DNA from: Colius striatus
Taxonomy: Eukaryota; Chordata; Aves; Coliiformes; Coliidae
NCBI RefSeq assembly: GCF_028858725.1
Contig: NC_084781.1
Span: 6,952,513 to 7,016,512, forward strand
DNA: 64,000 nt
Direction of reading: 5' to 3'
Part shown: positions 43,701 through 53,640 of the stretch, in pieces
Numbering within the stretch: position 1 is the first letter of the stretch
Layout of the letters: each line of letters starts with the position of its first letter
Program-made: the position numbers and the translations under genes
The notes under the pieces: generated by a model
Seen by the model: the letters and a program-made list of their open reading frames with translations, nothing else
The model's database searches: none
What the model was told of the DNA's origin: nothing

Positions 43701-44441
43701 TTGTCAGAGTGGATGAGCGCTCCGTCAGGGCCGCAGCTGGGGTGAGTTTTAGTGATGGTTTGGGAGTGGGAAGGGGGAAGGGTACGAGGGAGGTGAATGA
43801 TGGTTGAGATGGTGCTTCTCTGTCTCGGGCTGCAGGTGAGAGCAGAGGCTGGCTGGCAGCGTCGGTCGTTCCCTCCCTGCTCACTGGAGGCGGAATGGAC
43901 CCCTGCTGCCCCCCGCCCCCGGCTCCTGGGGCCGGTAGCGACACTCACCCGTCCAGCGCGGCCCCCTGCTCCTCTGCTTCCTCCTCCGAGTCGGTTTCGG
44001 AAGAATCCTCCTCGTCCTCATCGTCATCATCATCATCATCATCATCCTCGCTGTCGCTGGCGGCGGCGGGGGAGGCCGAGCGGGCCGCCGGCCCCTGCGC
44101 GAGAAGGAACCGGGCCTGACCGGGGGCTCTGAGCGGGGCCCGTCCCGCCGCCGGCCCCGCGCGTACCTTGCCGCCGCTGCCCTCGTCGTCGCTGCTGCGC
44201 TCGGCCCCGCCGCCGCCCGCCCCGGCCCGTCCCGCCCGCCGGCGGCTCCGGGGGCGGCCCGCGCCGCCCTTCTCGTCGCCCTCCTCCAGCTCCAGGCTCT
44301 CGTCGTACGGCTGGTTGTCGACCAGGCGCTTCTAGAGACAGACGGAGGCGGTGAGGCGGCGCCGGCCCTGCCCGCGCCCCCGGCCCCGGCCCCTGCCCCT
44401 GCCCCGCTCACCGCCCGCGGCCGCCGCCGCGCCGCGGCCAT
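40772..44441 (-). CDS. IFT46: IFT46, intraflagellar transport protein 46
   Basis: Core IFT-B subunit needed for cilium assembly; the family carries outer dynein arm cargo. Eleven exons in minus-strand order: 44441-44412, 44331-44167, 44094-43949 (or from 44115), 43461-43387, 43279-43186, 42924-42796, 42396-42275, 41863-41797, 41579-41519, 41294-41209, 40867-40772. They total 356 residues (363 with the alternative exon 3 start), longer than human 304 because of an N-terminal extension. Diagnostic stretches: ADYDYLPVSSEIKELFEYIK, HKLQPFIPDFIPAVGDIDAF, LGLLVLDEPSTKQSDPTVLS, PMPDIETLMQEWSPEFEELL and AILDIPVYKSRIQPLHVLFS. The acidic run (EDDDDDDDDDEDEED) before SSETDS is coded by a TCA-type triplet tract on the plus strand. 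The gene is head-to-head with ARCN1. Confidence 0.94.
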
Positions 44442-44496
44442 GGCAACGCGAGCGCCCCGGCCGCCCCGCGCGGCGCCCCCTGGCGGACGGGAGGCC

Positions 44497-44850
44497 GCCC
44501 CGCGCCCCGCCCCGCGCCCCGCCCCGCGCCCCGCCCCGCGCCCCGCCCCGCGCCCCGCCCCGCGCCCCGCCCCGCGCCCCGCCCCGCGCCCCGCCCCGCG
44601 CCCCGCCCCGCGCCCCGCCCCGCGCCCCGCCCCGCGCCCCGCGCCCCGCCCCGCCCCGCGCCGCGCCCCGCCCCGCGCCCCGCCCCGCGCCCCGCCCCGC
44701 GCCCCGCGCCCCGCCCCGCGCCCCGCCCCGCGCCCCGCCCCGCTCCCCGCCCCGCGCCCCGCCCCGCGCCCCGCCCCGCCCCGCGCCCCGCCCCGCCCCG
44801 CGCCCCGCCCCGCCCCTCGCCCCGCCCCGCGCCCCGCCCCCCCCCGCGCG
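44497..44850. repeat. GC-only 12-mer minisatellite
   Basis: Twelve perfect tandem copies of GCCCCGCGCCCC occupy 44497-44640, followed by degenerate copies to about 44846. From 44493 to 44850 only two bases are not G or C (T at 44743 and 44817). Each unit contains GC boxes for Sp/KLF factors, and the minus strand is a run of G4 blocks able to form quadruplexes. The unit length is a multiple of three, which explains the long but spurious open frames (APRPAPRP-type) in this block. Confidence 0.97.
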
Positions 44851-44858
44851 AGAGGCCG

Positions 44859-44894
44859 CTTCCGGCTGGGGACGTGGCCCGGCGCCGCCATCTT
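44859..44894 (+). promoter_or_regulatory. ARCN1: ETS and YY1 sites in the ARCN1 core promoter
   Basis: CTTCCGG at 44859-44865 and GCCGCCATCTT at 44884-44894 lie 65-100 bp before the ARCN1 start codon. YY1 sites of this type sit just downstream of the start site in many housekeeping genes, so transcription probably begins near 44870-44885. This is inferred from motif only. Confidence 0.55.
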
Positions 44895-44958
44895 GTGCGG
44901 CCGCCCGAGGGAGCGCGGAGCGCAGCGCAGCGAGGGACCCGCCGCCGCCGCCGCCGCC

Positions 44959-47900
44959 ATGGTGGGTGAGCGCCCGGCCAGGGGCTGCTGCGCGCCCGGC
45001 GCCGCGGGGACCCCCCGGCCCAGCGCGGCTATACTCGGCGCCTCGGCCCTGCGCGCCCCGGCCCGCGCGGCCTCCGCTCCGCCAGGCCCGGGCGCAGGCC
45101 GCCGGCGGAGCGCTCGGCACGGCACGGCGGGGCGGAGCGGGGCTGCCGAGGGATCCTCGGCCGCCGCCGAGCAGGGACCGGGGCGTGCGCGGCGCTGCGG
45201 AGCCGCCGGGGCCTGTCAGGCGAGTGGCCGCAGCCTCCGGGGGCTGTGGCAGGGGTCGTGCAGGGGGCTGGGGCCGCGCTGCGGAGCGCCGGGCGCGGGC
45301 ACTCACGGCTGGAGTTCCTGCCCTGCAGTGCTCGGCCAGACGTGTGTCCGCAAATTGTCAGTCTGCGGGGTCCTGCGGCAGCCCAGCCGGGGCCTGGCGG
45401 CTCTGCCCAGCCGGGCACACGGAGCGCTGCCGGCCTGGGGCTGTGTGTGAGACTTTCTAGTACTTGCGTGTCAATAATAGTCCTTGGAGACCTGAAGGAT
45501 TTTAAGTGCAGAAACAGCATTGTGCTAAAAAAGTTAATTAAGAGAGCGATCCATGAGTGAGAAATTGGAGGAGGAGGAGGGCCGAGAGAACGAGAAAACA
45601 GGCTGGCTGTTGCCTCGGTGGCTTTTTATTGTTGATGTGATAAGGTGTGTGAAATGCCTGGGAGAGTCATCCATGGGTGGTGGTTAATAGAGGTGCCGAT
45701 ATTCTGCTAACCTGGCTGCCCTGTAAACGTGGCACTGGGCAGCTTGTTTTAGAGCGTTCCTGTGTGTAGATGTAAGCTGGGGGCAAACTGTCAGAAAGCC
45801 CAGTAGGAAAGTGGAGGGGAGGCAGGTGGCTACAGCTCCATGGGCGTGGGAACAGGCTGAGCTGACGTGTCTGCCAGCAGGACCACCAATCTCTGCTGCA
45901 GGGTGATGCAGGGACAGAGAGTGGATTGCAGACAGACAGGAGCAGAGGCTCTCCTCGTGCATAATTCAGCTGCTGGGGCCGGACAGACAACAAGACTTGA
46001 GGTGTTGCTTGAGGAGAAGCAGCTGAGGGGGTGCTGGATGTGAAGGTGCGGGGCGGGCAGCAGCGCTGGGGCTGTGCTGCGTGGTGCAGGAGGCCTGGCT
46101 GACCTCCCCTCCCGCCCTGTCCCCTCACTGGTGCTCAGGTGCTGTTGGCAGCCGCCGTCTGCACGAAGGCGGGGAAGGCCATCGTGTCGCGACAGTTCGT
46201 GGAGATGACGCGGACGCGCATCGAGGGGCTGCTGGCGGCCTTCCCCAAGCTGATGAACACGGGCAAGCAGCACACCTTCGTGGAGACTGAGAGCGTGCGC
46301 TATGTCTACCAGCCCATGGAGAAGCTCTACATGGTGCTCATCACCACCAAGAACAGCAACATCCTGGAAGACCTGGAGACACTCCGTCTCTTCTCGAGAG
46401 TGGTAAGGAGGCGTCGCTGTGGCAGCAGCCAGCAGGCGCGGTGCTGAGCTGCTGCTGAAGGGCCTCCACCTGCCAGCTGCGCTTCCCACAGCCCCTCCCT
46501 GACCAGGAAGTAAGCTCTGCACCTTCATTGCTGCTTCTGAGCTGCAAGGAGAAATCCTCAGCTGCAGTTCAGCCACGGAGGCCAAACACACGACTGGAAA
46601 TCCAGTGTTTAACAACATTCCCACTGTTTTTAAGATAACACCCTTCTTCCTTCTCATACCACCATGCTGTTGCAGCCTGTGGTTGTCAGAAGCACAGCAC
46701 CACTGCACGTGCATTGCTAAGCAGCAGGTTGGTGCAGCTGCCTTCATGCAGCCCAAGAGTCATCAGGAACTTCATGTTTAGGTGGTCCTGAGGGAGTGTT
46801 TAAGTTCTCAGTTAGGAAATACTAATAGTGGCTAAACTTCATCTTGCTGTGTATCATAATGTAAAGCCATGAACAGCAGCTTAAGGGTGTGCTGGCCTTG
46901 CACAGGGTCCAGTGCAGCTGTGAAGCCTGGGGGCGGGAGAAGGGAAGGACTTACACCGAATTGCCTGTAGATACTCCCTGGAAATGTTTCTCCCTGGCTA
47001 GATCCCCGAGTATTGTCGAGCTCTGGAGGAGAATGAGATCTCTGAGCACTGCTTCGACCTAATTTTCGCCTTCGATGAGATCGTCGCCCTGGGCTACCGT
47101 GAGAACGTCAACCTGGCACAGATCCGGACCTTCACCGAGATGGACTCTCACGAGGAGAAGGTGTTCCGAGCCGTGCGGGAGGTGAGTGGGCAGGGCTGCG
47201 GGCCCGGGGTGGCCCCTCTGCCGGGCAACGCTGCAGCTGCACAGGCAGCTGTCCCTCGGCTGTGCTGCCAGCGCCCGCCTGGCGCCGCGCACAGGACGCA
47301 TGGGCAGAGGCGGGGGGTTGCCGAGCCCAACCCAGCTCCCGCCTGTCGCTGCAGACTCAGGAGCGCGAGGCCAAGGCGGAGATGCGGCGCAAGGCCAAGG
47401 AGCTGCAGCAGGCGCGGCGCGATGCCGAGCGGCAGGGCAAGAAGGCGCCGGGCTTCGGCGGCTTCGGCAGCTCGGCCGTGTCGGGGGGCACCACGGCCGC
47501 CATGATCACCGAGACCATCATCGAGACTGAGAAGCCCAAGGTGTCACCGGCGCCCGCCAGGTGAGCCGAGTGTGCGGCGGGCCACGGCGGCACCTCTCCC
47601 GCGGGCCCTCTCCCGCACACACCCGCTCCGTGTGTCGCCCTCCCGCTGCGGCGCTGTGCACGAGGAGACCGGCAAAGCCTCCCTTTGGTTTTGCCAGGCT
47701 GCCCGCGCTCACCTCTGAGCCTGCCACGTCCCTGCTGGCAGCCTGCTGTAGGCTGTATGTTCTGAAGCCTCCCTTCCTGCAACGCAGGAGCACTTGTGCT
47801 GTGTAGTACAGCAGCACCCTATAGTCTCTCTGCAGTCCTTGCTGAGCAATGGCCTTGTCGTTTTGTGTGGGGAAAAAGAGGTCCCAGCTACCAGTAATGC

Positions 47901-50900
47901 ACAGAACAGAACCCAGAGCTGCAGCATGACTTAGTGCCCTCTGTAAGGCCATCAAAGGAGGCTGCACGCTGTGGTGTTGGAACACAGGCCTTAAAGAGAA
48001 CCGAGGGAGGAGGAATCTTATGCCCTGAGCTGACTCGGAGATTCTTCTGTCTTTTGTTTAGGCCTTCAGGTCCCAGTAAAGCCTTGAAGCTGGGTGCCAA
48101 GGGGAAGGAGGTGGACAACTTTGTGGACAAGCTGAAATCAGAAGGAGAGAACATCATGACTTCCGTGGGCAAGCGCTCGACAGAGGCAGCCAAGGTCCTC
48201 GCTCCTCCTGTGAACATGGAGAGGTGGGTATTGCCCTGGCTGGGAGAGCAGGCTCCTCACGGCTCCCTCTGCCCTGCAGTCTTGCGGTGGGACCTGGCTT
48301 CCCGTTTCCAGAGCAGGTTTTTTCCTGCCCTTCAGGTCCTGTGTGCTTGCTTGGCCTGTCCATTTCCAAAGATGGTGGGCAAAGCCTTGGGAAGCATGGT
48401 GGCCAAAAAGCAGATGGCCAGTTTGATTAGGAACTGCCTCAGCTACCATGGGACTGTGCCCGTTGCTTAGCTGGGGTTGGGAACTTTCCTGTGCCTTTTC
48501 CCATTGGAGTAGCTCATGGAGTAGCAGAGGTACCACCTCTTTGTGGTTCAGGATGGAAGTGTTCACAGTTCTTTCCTCATGTAGCAATTCAGAAGCTTTT
48601 AGTGCCGGGAATTTTCCCTGCTGCTCCTTTTGGGGCCATCACACTCTCGGGGGCACCTGCTTGTTAGGTGTAGCCTGTCCTTGCTGAGCCCTGAGCTCTC
48701 CAGTGGCCTGTAAGATACTTTCCAAGCACGGCACGTGAGAGACCAGCTTGTTTTTCTGTCGGTCTCAGCGTGCACATGAAGATAGAGGAGAAGATTTCCC
48801 TGACGTGCGGGCGTGACGGGGGGCTGCAGAACATGGAGCTGCACGGCATGATCATGCTGCACATCTCCGAGGAGAAGTTTGCACGGATTCGCCTGCACGT
48901 AGAAAACGAAGACAAGAGGGGAGTGCAGCTCCAGGTAAAGCCCCTTCCGTGTCCTGTGCAGGGGAACTTGCTTTTGCTGCTGTCCGGGGCAACCAGAGCG
49001 TGGTACTGTCCTGTGCTCTTGTCCAAACCTCAGCAGATGTGCTGACAGTGGGAGCAGTCCCTGCAGATGCTGCAGCAGCAGAAAGGCAGGGCCAGCTCAT
49101 GCTCGAGAGACTGAAGTTCACTTTGGGAAATGTGGCCTCATGCACTTATCTGCCTGCCCTCAGAGCCTTATCTGCCCAGTAATGCACTGAGCTCTGCTGC
49201 AGCCTGCTCTGCTGCTTGGGGCTTGTTGTTACAATGTGAGCTGTGCTTGTGGAGCGGGAACGCTGCTGTGCCAAGAAGTTTGTTTCTTGTCCAGAAAGAA
49301 GTTTCTTCTTGGGGTCTTTTGTGTTCTGTCGCTGCTGTATCCGAGGCAATTGCTGGAGCCTGTGATTGTGGTCAGTGACAGCAGCTCAGAGATACCTCCT
49401 CTCCACTCTTCCTCTCTGGTTGTGTGACCTCCCTGGGCTCTGGAGGTTCTGCCACTGTGATACGTGCTCCTCCTTCCTGAGGAGCCTGTATGTGGGTAGC
49501 CAACTGCAGGCCCTGCGTACACAGAGCGGTGGGTTCCTTATCAGTGCGTCTCCTGAGCGAGCTCCAGCAGTGCTACCACAGGTGCTGCTTCAGGTGGAAG
49601 ATGAGATCAAACCCAGGGCTGATTCCTGCCTTTCTAGTGGAACTTGAAAGTTGGCTTGACAAAATCCTCTGCTTCTCTAAAGCTGCTTACTCTTGGTGAA
49701 GAGTTTTCAGGTCAGTTTGGCTGATGACGTGTGTAATACACGAGTGAAGGCTGCTGAGGGAAGTAGCGCTTCTGTGGTGTCACCGTGTTCTTCCCAGCAG
49801 CGTTAGGTTTTTCTTCAAGAGATGTGTCAGTGGTGCGTCCTCAGGGTGGTCTGTGAGATGTAAGGAGCTGTTACAGTTGTTCTGTAGGTGGCAGCCCAGG
49901 CTAGTGTGGGTTCTGCTGAGCGGACTGGCATTCTGTGGAAGGAACCCCAGGCTCACAGATGACTTGTGTTCCAGATGTGCTCCAGAGCCAGGGGCCAAGC
50001 TGATGTGTGTTTTGTCAAGAAAAGGCCATGAGATACGTGCGCCTGTCGTGTTTGAACTCGTTACCTAGACATGCTCCTGTCCATGGGCTCGGAGTTACAC
50101 CCTAGCCGTGTGTTCCCCTAACAGACTCATCCCAATGTGGACAAGAAGCTCTTCACTACAGAGTCACAGATCGGTTTGAAGAACCCAGAGAAGTCATTCC
50201 CCATCAACAGCGACGTGGGCGTGCTGAAGTGGAGGTTGCAGACCACGGAAGAGTCCTTCATTCCATTGACAAGTGAGTGCAGGTGGAGGAGGCTGCTGTT
50301 GATCCTGGGCTCTGGCACCTGGGCACGTGCTGGGGGTGTTGCTGGCCCTCCCTTGCACGGTTCCTGTTGTGCTCCTCGGCATGTGTTTCCTGCAGCACGC
50401 AGGAAGAAAACAGAAAACTTTTCTTACAGTTAGGGTTTCTGTGGGCTGACTTTACACCTCAAGGGACTTTGTCTTTGGGGAGCCTGCAGGGTTCAGCATA
50501 CTCTTTCTGTGCCCTCAGTTAACTGCTGGCCGTCAGAGAGTGGGAACAGTTGCGATGTGAACATTGAATACGAGTTACAAGAGGAGAGCCTAGAACTGAA
50601 TGATGTCGTCATCACCATCCCCTTGCCGTGAGTACCATACGCTCCTGCTCCGGGCAGCACTCACAAGGGCTGTCCTGGATCCCACCATGTCCCTCCCTGC
50701 TCGGATCTGCTGCCCTGGCACAGCTGGTGGCCTTGTCCAGCCTTGTCCCAGCTCCATGCAGGTCAGCTGTCATCACTTCTCTGCTCGCTGTAGGTCTGGT
50801 GTCGGCGCCCCGGTGATCGGGGAGATCGATGGTGAGTATCGCCACGACAGCCGGCGGAATCTCCTCGAGTGGTGCCTGCCCGTGATAGATGCCAAAAACA

Positions 50901-51513
50901 AGAGCGGCAGCCTGGAGTTCAGCATAGCAGGACAGCCAAACGACTTCTTCCCGGTGCAAGTCTCCTTCGTCTCCAAAAAGAACTATTGCAACATACAGGT
51001 ACGGTTGCTGCAGGATGTTGGATGTTGCTCTGACCTCTCTCAAGCTGCCTTGGTCACCTGCTGCCTGAGCACAGACACAGCACTTGGGCCCTGCCGCCCC
51101 TTGGTGTCAGCTGCCTTCAGCAGCGGCACCAGCAGCTCCAGCCTCCCAGAGCTTGCCTGCCTGTGCCTTTGTGCCTCCAAGTAATCCCTAATTCCCCTCG
51201 GGCTTCATTAGAGAGTCCATCGGTGAGCTGAAACACTTCTCTGCCGCCTGTCCCTGCCGAACTGCAGCTCACAGGCTGCTTCCAGTGGGAAATCACACCT
51301 CCCTTTTCAGGTTCCCCAAAAAGAAAGATGTTTCACTCGGGGCTGACTCTGTGGTGGGGAAGCAGGGGGTCGGTTCTGGCCTTGGGACTCGTGCTAAGCC
51401 AACTCTGCCTCTTCTCTCTGCAGGTTACCAAAGTGACCCAGGTAGACGGGAACAGCCCTGTAAGGTTTTCCAGTGAGACCACCTTCCTGGTGGACAAGTA
51501 CGAGATCCTGTAA
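44959..51513 (+). CDS. ARCN1: ARCN1, coatomer subunit delta (delta-COP)
   Basis: Subunit of the COPI coat for Golgi-to-ER and intra-Golgi vesicle traffic. Ten coding exons: 44959-44961, 46139-46402, 47002-47181, 47355-47560, 48062-48223, 48769-48934, 50125-50272, 50519-50627, 50794-50998 and 51424-51513, 510 residues (human 511). Exon 1 codes only for the initiator Met (ATG|GTGGGT); exon 2 continues [20 protein letters not shown]. The N-terminal longin-like half has [20 protein letters not shown] and [21 protein letters not shown] charged helical linker ([20 protein letters not shown]) follows, and the C-terminal mu-homology domain includes [60 protein letters not shown] and the end [11 protein letters not shown]. 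It is nearly identical to mammalian proteins. Confidence 0.97.
44962..46138 (+). other. ARCN1: ARCN1 intron 1
   Basis: 1177 bp, the first ~450 bp still CpG-rich. No additional coding exon or named repeat recognised. Long frames on both strands near 45000-45500 are GC artefacts. Confidence 0.75.
46403..48768 (+). other. ARCN1: ARCN1 introns 2-5
   Basis: Introns 46403-47001, 47182-47354, 47561-48061 and 48224-48768 surrounding exons 3-5. Splice sites are standard GT-AG. I see no further feature. Confidence 0.75.
48935..50124 (+). other. ARCN1: ARCN1 intron 6
   Basis: 1190 bp, largest internal intron of ARCN1, donor GTAAAG and acceptor TAACAG. No coding, RNA or repeat feature recognised. Confidence 0.75.
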
Positions 51514-53075
51514 CGCCAGCCAGGGGGAATCACAAAGGATGCAATTTTTAAATTAAACCACAAACCCAGAGGCCGAAGTTGATTGCGAATGTTGGGAACG
51601 CCGCAGCCCCTCTCCGCCGACACGCCCGGCTCGCCCGCTGCCTGCCCGGCTCACAGACGCTTCTGGCACAGAATCGACGTGCTCATGGGGGGAGAGGCTA
51701 CGAATTTCTTTGGCAGATGTTCCCCCAGCCATCGGAGAAGCGCCATCTCCGCAGCAAGCCGGGCTGCCACGCGTCCCCTGCTCCCCTGAAGATGGGCCAG
51801 CGCTCGCTCCCAGGGCCTCCACGCGTCCTCCTTCCTGAAGCGTCACACGCTGTTCCGTTGTTGGTGCTGCCATTTCAGTTTCTCCTCGGCCCTCAGCTCT
51901 GGTTTCCCTTGGTGAAAGCGGGTGTTAAGCTCACAGGCACAGGTGCACCTTGCTTCTGCCAACCCGCCTGCCTGCTGCCCTCCATGTCACAGATTGGGGT
52001 TGTGGTGGGGCCGTGGGGCAGGAGGAGGGACTTGGGGTTCAGTCCCTCCACCCCAAGGGGTTGCTACTGTCTCTGGCCTTGCAGCACAGCCATGGCCCTG
52101 TGCCTGGGCTCCCATCCCTGCCTCGGAGGGCTCCCAGCCGCAGGCTCTGGCTCCTGCTGCAGGGGGAAGTGTCCAGAAGGGACTGTCCCCTGCACGGGCT
52201 CGCTGCCTGCTGCAGCCGCTCTTGGGCCAGGCTTTGGTGATGGCTTCATTAGGTTAGAGCCAGCTGTGTTAGAACCCAGGGCCCACTCGGTGTCTTAGGA
52301 GGTTGAAGGCTTTGCCCAGCAGCTCTGGAGATGGGGTTAGTCAGCCTGTGTGTCAGGAGCTGTCCCAAATGAGTGTTCTTCCTCAGTGCTTGTGAATGGA
52401 GGAGAAGGAAATGCCATTTTCCAAAGCAGTGGGGGCTGCTCTTGAGTACAGGCGGCCCCCCAGGGTTGTGTCTGAGGTCCCAGAGCCCGTGCTCCTCTGG
52501 CTGCCTCACAAGCATCATTTGCCTCATCTCACTGGCTGTGCTCCCTCAAACCTTGCCTGTGCAGCTTGAGGTCTGCAGGGGATTGCACCGCCTCCTGGCT
52601 CTTAGTCCTGAGCATGTAAGTGGAAAGCAAATGCTCTAGAAGTGTCTGCTGTGCTTCCCAGAGCACACCTCTGTGAGCAGGGGTGTCTCAGTTCCCCTGG
52701 GGTCCTCTGCCAAAAAACTTTGTGGCCGTTCCTCCAGCAGCACCCGGAAGGAGATCAGCCCTGTCCCCACGGGGAGGCAAGAGAGCAGCCCCCCTTCCCT
52801 AGCGCGGTAGGTGATGAATCCTGGTGACTCGGTTGCATGTGGGAGCGGCTTGTCTGTACTACTTTAAAATGGAGTCGAGATTAGTTCCACCATCCCAAGA
52901 GCTTCTATTATTGTTTTGTTTCTTTCTCAAATCGGTTGGAGGAGGATACCAAAACCGAGCCGGGACCCCCCTTTTTGTAACCCCCTACGTCCTGGCCTGG
53001 GGCATAGCGCACATTCCAGTGTACACGGAGAGTCTCCCGTCTTTAACCCAATAAAATGTTGTCCGAGGAGCTGCT
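51514..53075 (+). other. ARCN1: ARCN1 3'UTR
   Basis: From the stop codon to just past AATAAA at 53050-53055. An early variant hexamer (ATTAAA, 51552-51557) would give a very short 3'UTR, so two transcript ends are possible. GC-rich open frames in this interval have no protein resemblance. Confidence 0.65.
53050..53055 (+). terminator. ARCN1: ARCN1 distal poly(A) signal
   Basis: AATAAA followed by a GT-containing stretch (TGTTGTCC), only about 30 bp before the CpG island of the next gene begins. Confidence 0.7.
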
Positions 53076-53079
53076 TGGA

Positions 53080-53640
53080 GGGTCCTGCGTGGGCCGGGCG
53101 AGGCCGGGCAGCCCCGTCCCTCCGCCCCCCGACCCCGCGGGGGCGGGTCGAGCCGGGCTGGCGGCGGGGCGGGGCGCAGCGGAGCAGCGGGCCGCCGGCA
53201 GCGGGACGGGGCTGCGGGAGCGGAGGTGAGCGGCGCGGGGTCGGGTGGGACGGGGCGACTCGTCCTTGTCGGGGCGCTGGCGGGGCTCCCGCTCGCGCCC
53301 CAGGCAGCCCCTGCCCGTAGGACGCGCGGGGGATCCCGCGGGCAGCAGCCGCTGGGAGCGCAGCTTGAGGACGCGGCCGGGGCGAGGGGAAGGGGCTCCC
53401 CCGGCTCGACCCGTGCGGGGCCGGGGCTGCAGCGGGGCCGGCGGTGGGGAGCGGGTCGCTGCGGGAGCCCTGAGCGCGCTGCCCCGCGGGGGAGGCCGGA
53501 CGAGGCCCTCCGGCCCCGAGCCGAGCCGCGGGGCGTGGGCGGTCGCGGGCAGCCGGCGCCGGCCCCGGGGAGCCTGGGAACGGCGCTGGCCCGGCCGGAC
53601 CCCGCGCCGCCGCGGGACCTTGTTTACTCCGGCTTCCTGA
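53080..53640 (+). promoter_or_regulatory. PHLDB1: PHLDB1 CpG-island promoter and likely non-coding first exon
   Basis: Abrupt change to very CpG-dense sequence right after the ARCN1 poly(A) signal. A plausible first exon ends at 53225 (GCGGAG|GTGAGC) and would splice across about 4.1 kb to the coding exon with acceptor 57330-57331. The start site and exon assignment are inferred; no protein sequence supports them. Confidence 0.55.

Larger units (their letters stand above)
44442..44958. promoter_or_regulatory. Bidirectional CpG-island promoter of IFT46 and ARCN1
   Basis: The 517 bp between the two start codons is almost entirely G+C. It contains a long GC-box array (44497-44850), a CTCF-like motif (CGCCCCCTGGCGG, 44474-44486), an ETS/GABP site (CTTCCGG, 44859-44865) and a YY1-type site (GCCGCCATCTT, 44884-44894). 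There is no TATA box. This is the usual arrangement of a head-to-head housekeeping promoter; the start sites themselves cannot be read from sequence. Confidence 0.8.

Noticed and set aside
44351-45460. Long open frames of 324-414 codons on both strands across the GC array (APRPAPRP- and GRGAGRGA-type proteins)
   Set aside because: They arise because a 12-bp, A/T-free repeat has no stop codons in any frame. They have no start context, homology or splice support.
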